From positions 1 through 10,577 of the forward strand of contig RKSB01000034.1 of assembly GCA_007571095.1 (NCBI GenBank): 10,577 bases of DNA, read 5' to 3'. The translations under genes were made by a program, and so were the position numbers. Origin of the DNA: K189A clade bacterium (GTDB lineage Bacteria; Pseudomonadota; Gammaproteobacteria; Pseudomonadales; Azotimanducaceae). The notes beneath the pieces are model-generated. The model worked only from the letters and a program-made list of their open reading frames with translations. It had not been told where the DNA came from and made no database searches. Below are positions 5,939 to 10,577 of the stretch, one piece after another. The stretch's first letter is position 1. Each line of letters opens with the position of its first letter.

Positions 5939-6676
5939 TCAAAAATCCAGATCGGTCGGGTTAAAAACAACATTCAGGCTGCGGAAGTGCCTCTCAAACA
6001 GGTTTGAATCCTCGGGCACAGGCAACGGGCTGGCTCGGCGGGCGGCGACCTCGGCAGACCGGTCGAAGATGGGAAAGCCGCTACTTTCCACCAACGCAAC
6101 GCTGACGATTTCTCCTGTCGGCACCATCTCGATACGTAACCTGGCGACCATACCCAAACGAGCATTCAGAGGGCGAGACCATTTCTGTTCAATACTCCTG
6201 GTGATGGCGGCAATATACACTTGAATCCTCTCACGCTCGTCCAACTCAGCCAGAGTTCTGGCCTCTTCGGCAATTTCTTCCTCAAGACTCTCGAACAGAA
6301 GCTCGTTCAGCAGGTCGGCTTCGTTGGCTCCAAAGAACATCTCTTTTTTTTCAGCCAGTTCCTTTTCCAGTTCTTCTCGGGCGACCGTGCCCTGCTCTAT
6401 GCTCTCTTCGAGAGTCCTGTCTTCAAGCATCATGCCCTCTTCCCTGACCTGAGCCTCCGTCGCCGGATCAGGGGCTCCTTGTTCGACCTCTTTTTGCTGG
6501 CGTACAACCTGAGTGATTATGGCTACCGGTATCGCATCACCCAGAGTCGAATCGTCCTTCTCGACATCGGCGAAACTGATAATCAGCAACACAAGCATCA
6601 GGAAATGCACGACAAGTGCCGCCAGAAACGGGCGGCGCAACTCCTGAGGCTTTTCAAACCATGCTACTGCCGTCAT
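5939..6676 (-). CDS. tolA: Tol-Pal system protein TolA, short acidic form
   Basis: TolA is anchored in the inner membrane, is driven by TolQR and reaches across the periplasm to TolB/Pal. The 245-residue product has one transmembrane helix (about 16-35) carrying H24, the conserved histidine of the TolA/TonB anchor that contacts TolQ. A linker (about 40-145) replaces the usual long helical domain II. A C-terminal domain III starts near ERIQVYIAAITRSIEQKW (149-166) with RLRIEMVPTGEIVSVALVES (179-198), FDRSAEVAARRASPLPVPED (204-223) and NVVFNP (235-240), the TonB-like fold. E. coli TolA has 421 residues, mostly Ala/Lys-rich domain II; here that region is brief and rich in glutamate. No cysteine occurs in domain III, unlike E. 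coli. ATG 6676 lies seven bases after tolR. Confidence 0.92.
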   Translation of the reverse strand: MTAVAWFEKPQELRRPFLAALVVHFLMLVLLIISFADVEKDDSTLGDAIPVAIITQVVRQQKEVEQGAPDPATEAQVREEGMMLEDRTLEESIEQGTVAREELEKELAEKKEMFFGANEADLLNELLFESLEEEIAEEARTLAELDERERIQVYIAAITRSIEQKWSRPLNARLGMVARLRIEMVPTGEIVSVALVESSGFPIFDRSAEVAARRASPLPVPEDSNLFERHFRSLNVVFNPTDLDF

Positions 6677-6683
6677 TCAGAAT

Positions 6684-7124
6684 CTAGATATCGGGTTCTG
6701 GAGGCGAGGTCAGCAGGTTAACATAGTCCGCTCCGGCAGCCTGAACCAGGGCAAGCAGTTCCAGAACCTCGCCGTAGGCAGCTCCGGTGGCACCTCGGAC
6801 AAACACCGGCAAATCCTCTCGGTTACGAAGAATTCTTTCCATATAGTCGGCGATGGCATCACGGTTGATTTGGCGAGCGTCCTCCTGATCGCCAATATTG
6901 ACATAATAGGCACCCCTTTCGTCGACGGTAATCACCAGCGGGTCTTTCAATTCGTTCGGCGGTACCGGCGGAGCATTGACTTCCGGCAGGTCAATCCTGA
7001 CGCCCTGAGTCAATACGGGCGAGGCGATCATGAATATAACCAGCAACACCAGCATGACATCGATGTAGGGCACTACGTTGATTTCCGAGACCAGCCTTCT
7101 TTTTTGGTGACGGCGTCTGTTCAC
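6684..7124 (-). CDS. tolR: Tol-Pal system protein TolR (ExbD family)
   Basis: TolR is the peptidoglycan-binding subunit of the TolQR proton-driven motor. The 146-residue product has a basic cytoplasmic N-terminus (NRRRHQKRR), the hallmark SEINVVPYIDVMLVLLVIFM (13-32) with the single membrane helix and D22, equivalent to the proton-path D23 of E. coli, then LTQGVRIDLP (38-47), the periplasmic ExbD domain and a C-terminal amphipathic part. It starts at GTG 7124, 13 bases after the tolQ stop; a longer frame exists upstream but those residues overlap tolQ and are not TolR-like. Only a weak ribosome site (GGGCGA) is visible, so translational coupling with tolQ is likely. It ends with TAG. Confidence 0.94.
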   Translation of the reverse strand: MNRRRHQKRRLVSEINVVPYIDVMLVLLVIFMIASPVLTQGVRIDLPEVNAPPVPPNELKDPLVITVDERGAYYVNIGDQEDARQINRDAIADYMERILRNREDLPVFVRGATGAAYGEVLELLALVQAAGADYVNLLTSPPEPDI

Positions 7125-7137
7125 GATGATCGCCCGA

Positions 7138-7827
7138 TTAACCGGGTTTGGACGAATGCAGCCGACGATGCAGAATGCCGATGAATTCGTCGGTGAAGTT
7201 CTCGTAACGAACGACCGCCCGTTCAACCCTGTCGGAAAACCGGTTGTAGGCAATAACCGCAGGTATGGCGGCCAAAAGACCCATGGCCGTTGCAATCAGG
7301 GCTTCGGAAATACCCGGTGCCACGGTGGGTAAACTGACTTGACTGACACCGGCCAGCGAACGAAACGAGTTCATAATTCCCCAAACCGTACCAAACAGAC
7401 CCACATAAGGGCTGACGCTGCCAACGGTCGCCAAAAAGGGCAGGCGGGCCGACAACTGATCCTCCTCCGCCGCCACCGCAATTCTCATTTTTCGGGCGGT
7501 GCCTTCAAGAATGCCCTGAGGGTCAGCATTCAGCTTCTCCTGTCTTTCGCATTCATGAAAGCCTGAGAGAAATATGTTCTCTATTCCCTGAATCTTGACC
7601 TTGGAGTCATCCAGCAACTCCTTGTAGAGTTGACGCAGGTCACGTCCCGACCAGAAAGCCTCTTCAAATGCATCAAGGGCATTCACATTTTCAGAGATCT
7701 CCCTGTTTTTAAGGTACATCACCATCCAGGAGACAAAACTGGCAACGACCAGCGTGACCATGACGGCGATAACCACCGGACTGGCGTTGATGATAAGGGA
7801 CCACAAAGATATGGATGTATCGCTCAA
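7138..7827 (-). CDS. tolQ: Tol-Pal system protein TolQ (ExbB/MotA family)
   Basis: TolQ is the three-helix inner-membrane subunit that forms a pentamer around TolR and couples the proton gradient to TolA. The 229-residue product matches E. coli TolQ (230) throughout: first helix about 14-38, a cytoplasmic loop with FEEAFWSGRDLRQLY (54-68) and EGTARKMRIA (108-117), second helix with FLATVGSVSPYVGLFGTVWG (131-150), third helix with APGISEALIATAMGLLAAIP (170-189). T147 and T180 match the conserved T145 and T178 that line the proton path. The start is TTG 7827; the next in-frame Met lies inside the first helix, so TTG is the sensible choice. It begins 22 bases after ruvB with no ybgC between, unlike E. 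coli and most relatives. Confidence 0.95.
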   Translation of the reverse strand: MSDTSISLWSLIINASPVVIAVMVTLVVASFVSWMVMYLKNREISENVNALDAFEEAFWSGRDLRQLYKELLDDSKVKIQGIENIFLSGFHECERQEKLNADPQGILEGTARKMRIAVAAEEDQLSARLPFLATVGSVSPYVGLFGTVWGIMNSFRSLAGVSQVSLPTVAPGISEALIATAMGLLAAIPAVIAYNRFSDRVERAVVRYENFTDEFIGILHRRLHSSKPG

Positions 7828-7849
7828 CTGACTGTAACCCCGATCATTC

Positions 7850-8863
7850 TTACTCAGGCTTCGGTATATCCAGACCCAGGTAACGATAGACCTGAGAAGT
7901 TGCCTTTCTTCCCTTTGGGGTTCTCATTATATAGCCCTGCTGAATCAGGAAAGGCTCGACAACATTTTCCAAAGTATCCTTTTCTTCGCCCAGAACGACA
8001 GCCAGATTGTCTATCCCCACGGGTCCGCCGCCGAACTTTTTCACTATGGTGCTCAGAAAATTCCTGTCCAGAATATCAAATCCATTGTCGTCTACGTGCA
8101 TCATTTTCAGAGCAGAGGACGCAACTTCCATGCTGACCACGCCATTGGCGCGAACTTCTGCATAATCCCGCACTCGGCGCAAAAGCCTGTTGGCAATTCG
8201 GGGTGTGCCCCTGGAGCGTCTGGCTATTTCTCCGATGCCGGCGGAGTCAAAAGCCATGCTCAATTTGGTGGCCGCCTTTTCCAGAATAATACCTATCTCC
8301 TCGACGCTATAAAAATCCAGGCGCTGGGTAATTCCGAAACGATCCCTCAAGGGCGAAGTCAGAAGGCCGGCGCGAGTGGTCGCACCCACCAAAGTAAAGG
8401 GCGGCAGGTCAATTTTGACCGATCGCGCACCCGGGCCTTCGCCGATCATTATATCAATGTAATAATCTTCCATGGCCGGATACAGAATCTCTTCAACATT
8501 TGAAGCCAGGCGATGAATTTCATCTATGAAGAGCACATCCCCCGGCTCCAGGCTTGTGAGTATGGCGGCCAGATCGCCCGCTCTCTCAAGCAGGGGCCCC
8601 GAGGTCGACTTGATCGCCGCTTCCATTTCATTGGCGATGATCAGTGCCAGAGTGGTCTTGCCCAGACCCGGCGGACCAAAAAGCAATGTGTGGTCAAGCG
8701 TGCCACCTCTCTGAACGGCGGCTTTGATAAAGATGTCCATCTGCTCGCAGACCACATCCTGGCCCACATACTCCGCCAAGTGTCGGGGGCGAAGCATACG
8801 ATCAGTCCGCCGATCCTCCTTGCCGTCGGAAACAGGGCTTAACAGAGGGTTGGTCCGAGTCAT
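7850..8863 (-). CDS. ruvB: Holliday junction branch migration ATPase RuvB
   Basis: RuvB is the AAA+ hexameric motor that, loaded by RuvA, drives branch migration of Holliday junctions in recombination and repair. The 337-residue product is full length and has Walker A GPPGLGKT (63-70), Walker B VLFIDE (110-115), sensor-type GATTRAG (160-166), the LRDRFG arginine-finger region (172-177), the sensor-2 motif GTPRIANRLLRRVRD, and the C-terminal winged helix with KKFGGGPVGIDNLA and QQGYIMRTPKGR. ATG 8863 lies three bases after the ruvA stop (TAG CCC ATG), so coupled translation is likely. It is followed closely by tolQ. Confidence 0.98.
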   Translation of the reverse strand: MTRTNPLLSPVSDGKEDRRTDRMLRPRHLAEYVGQDVVCEQMDIFIKAAVQRGGTLDHTLLFGPPGLGKTTLALIIANEMEAAIKSTSGPLLERAGDLAAILTSLEPGDVLFIDEIHRLASNVEEILYPAMEDYYIDIMIGEGPGARSVKIDLPPFTLVGATTRAGLLTSPLRDRFGITQRLDFYSVEEIGIILEKAATKLSMAFDSAGIGEIARRSRGTPRIANRLLRRVRDYAEVRANGVVSMEVASSALKMMHVDDNGFDILDRNFLSTIVKKFGGGPVGIDNLAVVLGEEKDTLENVVEPFLIQQGYIMRTPKGRKATSQVYRYLGLDIPKPE

Positions 8864-8866
8864 GGG

Positions 8867-9451
8867 CTAGCCGGCAAGCTTCTTCAAGGCCGCCGCCACC
8901 GTCTCCTCCAAAGTCATATTGTGCCGGCTGACCGCCTTGACTGCGGCGGCGGCATGGCGAGTCGAGTAGCCAAGCGACTCCAGGGCGGACGAGGCCTGAG
9001 TTCTGATTAAGTCGTTTTGCGAAGACGAATCGCCTGAACTGTCGAGCTGCATGGGCAAAGAGTCACGAATCTCCAGAAGCAACCGGGCGGCCCTCTTTCT
9101 GCCTACGCCAGGCAGGGCAACCAGCGAGTCTGTATCCTGCTCATTGACGCAACGAATGAAATCCGTAGCCTTCATGCCCGAGAGTATAGCCAGACCCAGC
9201 CTGGGTCCGACACCCGAAACACCTATCAGGACACGAAAAAGATCGCGCTCGATTCTATCAGCAAAACCGTAAAGCGAGTGCGCATTTTCCCTGATAGCCA
9301 GATGAGTAAACAGAGAAATTTTTTCTCCGACATCGGGCAACTCGGCAAAGGTTGTCAAGGGTATTTCCAGTTCATAACCCACGCCACCCACTTCTACGGT
9401 CAGTATCGGAAAACGTTTTTCCACCAATTTCCCGGACAGGCTTGCAATCAA
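8867..9451 (-). CDS. ruvA: Holliday junction branch migration protein RuvA
   Basis: RuvA forms tetramers that hold the Holliday junction in a square-planar form and recruit RuvB. The 194-residue product shows the three family domains: an N-terminal OB fold (about 1-63, with GGVGYELEIP and LREN-like AIRENAHSLYGF), a central domain with two helix-hairpin-helix motifs (GVSGVGPRLGLAIL at 77-90 and LPGVGRKRAARLLLEI at 113-128), a Ser/Asp/Gln-rich linker, and the C-terminal RuvB-binding helices (about 148-194, ASSALESLGYSTRHAAAAV). It starts at TTG 9451, which shares bases with the ruvC TGA in a TTGA overlap; no other early start exists (next Met is residue 93). It ends with TAG three bases before ruvB. 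Confidence 0.97.
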   Translation of the reverse strand: MIASLSGKLVEKRFPILTVEVGGVGYELEIPLTTFAELPDVGEKISLFTHLAIRENAHSLYGFADRIERDLFRVLIGVSGVGPRLGLAILSGMKATDFIRCVNEQDTDSLVALPGVGRKRAARLLLEIRDSLPMQLDSSGDSSSQNDLIRTQASSALESLGYSTRHAAAAVKAVSRHNMTLEETVAAALKKLAG

Positions 9452-10005
9452 GAAATCCTTCCCCTTCGAATCTTGACCGGCCTGGAGGACCTGCCTTTTT
9501 CGGGTGCCTCAAGATACTGCCGGTAAGACTCGGTGCCTCTGTGGCGAGAATGGCAGATGGCGACAGCCAGAGCGTCGGCGGCATCCTCCTGAAGCGGGCG
9601 GTCAACCTGTAGCAGCATACGCACCATCAACTGCATCTGTGTCTTGGCGGACTGGCCTGAACCGGAAACGGTTTTTTTGATCTTTCGAGCCTGATACTCA
9701 AAAATGGGCAGGTCGCAATTGGCAGCGGCCAGCATGGCCGCTGCTCGGGCGTGCCCCAACCACAAGGCAGAACGGGGACTGTGCGAAAAAAAGACATCTT
9801 CAACCGCCACTTCCTGGGGTTGATACTGGTCGATCAAACAGGATATCTCGCTGTAAATGCGCTTGAGTCTGTCGGTCAGACCGGAGAGATGGCCCACTCG
9901 AATACAACCGCTGACAACTTCCCGAGTCTGGTCGCCCGAATGCTCTGTGATCAGTCCGTAGCCAGTGATGCGAGAGCCTGGATCAATGCCGAGAATTAAC
10001 GTCAC
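9448..10005 (-). CDS. ruvC: Holliday junction resolvase RuvC
   Basis: RuvC is the dimeric, Mg-dependent nuclease that cuts Holliday junctions after RuvAB migration. The 185-residue product begins with ILGIDPGSRITGYG (4-17) and keeps all four acidic catalytic residues: D8, E69 (in VAVEDVF), D141 and D144 (in EDAADALAVAI), matching D7, E66, D138 and D141 of E. coli. It also has the FEYQARKIKKTVSGSGQSAK stretch (102-121) of the DNA-contacting region. It starts at GTG 10005, 36 bases after yebC, with only a weak GGTAG upstream, and overlaps ruvA by four bases (TTGA). The basic C-terminus (RRGRIS) runs about 12 residues past the E. coli length. Confidence 0.97.
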   Translation of the reverse strand: MTLILGIDPGSRITGYGLITEHSGDQTREVVSGCIRVGHLSGLTDRLKRIYSEISCLIDQYQPQEVAVEDVFFSHSPRSALWLGHARAAAMLAAANCDLPIFEYQARKIKKTVSGSGQSAKTQMQLMVRMLLQVDRPLQEDAADALAVAICHSRHRGTESYRQYLEAPEKGRSSRPVKIRRGRIS

Positions 10006-10041
10006 TCTGCTACCGAAATCTGCCTGCCGAAAAAACCGCCG

Positions 10042-10575
10042 TCAGTCATTCAACAGGGTATCCGGAAAACTGCCGTTGGAAAAAACATTCTCCACGTCTT
10101 CCGCCTCCATCAGTGCCTCAAGCAGGTGAATGGCCTGCCGGGCGTCCGCCAGTTCCGGTTCCACTGAAGTGGCCGGAATCATCGCCACCGAAGCCTCGGT
10201 TGGTTGCATACCCTGCTCAACAAGGGCATCCCTTACCGCCGGCAGGTCGCCGGCATCCGTCAATACCTCAAACGTACCGTCTTCATAATCGATGACATCC
10301 TCGGCTCCCGACTCCAGAGCAATTTCCATGATCGAGTCCGGGTCTTCGCCCAACAGGCGAATCTGCCCCTTCTGTTCAAACAGGTAAGCCACCGAACCGG
10401 CGGTGGCTTGCTTGCCCTTGTGCTTGCTGAAACATTGCCGAACCGCTGCAACAGTACGATTGCGGTTGTCAGTCAGGGTTTCAACCATAATGGCGATCCC
10501 GCCCGGACCCTAACCTTCATAAACCACCAGTTCACACTTCTCGACATCCCTCTCGCCGGTTCCCTTCCCAAACTC
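10042..10575 (-). CDS. yebC: YebC/PmpR-family protein, 5' end off the window, with an in-frame TAG
   Basis: YebC-family (TACO1-like) proteins were named as transcriptional regulators and have more recently been tied to translation of proline-rich stretches. From 10575 the minus strand encodes KGTGERDVEKCELVVYEG, then TAG (10510-10512), then GPGGIAIMVETLTDNRNRTV and the rest of the family to TGA 10042: SVAYLFEQKGQI, ALESGAEDVIDYEDGTFEVL, VAMIPATSVEPEL and LLEALMEAEDVENVFSNG. The family has YEGYGPGG, so the stop replaces a conserved tyrosine. Translation restarting at ATG 10488 would give 148 residues without domain I. The gene is the first of a run with ruvCAB, a common order. Whether it is a true nonsense mutation or a base error cannot be told from here. 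Confidence 0.88.
10510..10512 (-). other. Premature TAG codon in yebC
   Basis: The codon between GGT (Gly) and GGT-CCG-GGC-GGG (Gly-Pro-Gly-Gly) reads TAG, where the family has a tyrosine codon TAC or TAT. A single base change at the third position accounts for it. Both sides stay in one frame, so there is no frameshift. Confidence 0.85.
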
Positions 10576-10577
10576 CC

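Noticed and set aside
5676..6224. Plus-strand open frames antisense to tolA and tolB
   Set aside because: They mirror well-supported minus-strand genes and have low-complexity, family-less translations.
7125..7295. Longer TolR with 57 extra N-terminal residues
   Set aside because: The extra part overlaps the 3' end of tolQ in another frame and is not TolR-like; GTG 7124 gives the normal length.
10510..10512. TAG reassigned to an amino acid or recoded
   Set aside because: ruvA, tolR and cpoB stop at TAG at their expected ends, and no recoding structure such as a selenocysteine or pyrrolysine element was recognised; a mutation or base error is simpler.
1..10577. Insertion sequences, integrase genes, CRISPR arrays or defence genes
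   Set aside because: No transposase or integrase motifs, no regularly spaced repeats and no defence-type proteins were found on either strand.

Overview
The window looks like a chromosomal segment of a gammaproteobacterium of moderate GC. The minus strand carries, in transcription order, yebC (partial) - ruvC - ruvA - ruvB - tolQ - tolR - tolA - tolB - pal - cpoB - tRNA-Lys(TTT) - nadA. The order tolQRAB-pal-cpoB-tRNA(Lys)-nadA matches E. coli, and yebC-ruvCAB next to tol is common in pseudomonad-like lineages. Taxonomy below class cannot be judged from this sequence alone.

Layout from right to left, following transcription. At 10575-8861 lie a YebC-family gene cut by the window edge and carrying an in-frame TAG, then the RuvC resolvase and the RuvAB branch migration complex, closely packed. 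At 7827-5939 lie TolQ and TolR (proton-driven inner-membrane motor) and TolA (short periplasmic tether), again closely packed, with no ybgC between ruvB and tolQ. TolB (4493-5908) follows, then a 171-base gap with a good promoter-like element, then the lipoprotein Pal and the periplasmic TPR protein CpoB. Together these form the trans-envelope Tol-Pal machine that constricts the outer membrane at division and helps coordinate it with peptidoglycan synthesis. After cpoB comes a 312-base stretch without a convincing gene, then tRNA-Lys.

Between the tRNA and nadA, on the opposite strand, sits an intact ATP-grasp gene resembling glutathione synthetase (1329-2291), which interrupts the otherwise co-directional cpoB-tRNA-nadA arrangement. 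Its 3' end is duplicated: a degraded second copy of its last ~65 codons (2303-2516) abuts the tRNA, and both copies end in the same 11 bases that form the 3' CCA end of the tRNA. A terminator-like hairpin for this gene uses the 5' end of the tRNA gene as its left arm. At the left edge, nadA converges with the tail of a plus-strand gene, probably a TPR/M48 metallopeptidase of the BepA type.

Most of the window is ordinary housekeeping sequence. I found no mobile element, CRISPR array or new multigene system. The points worth a second look are the duplication at the tRNA junction, the nonsense codon in yebC, the acidic and very short TolA middle domain, and the missing ybgC.
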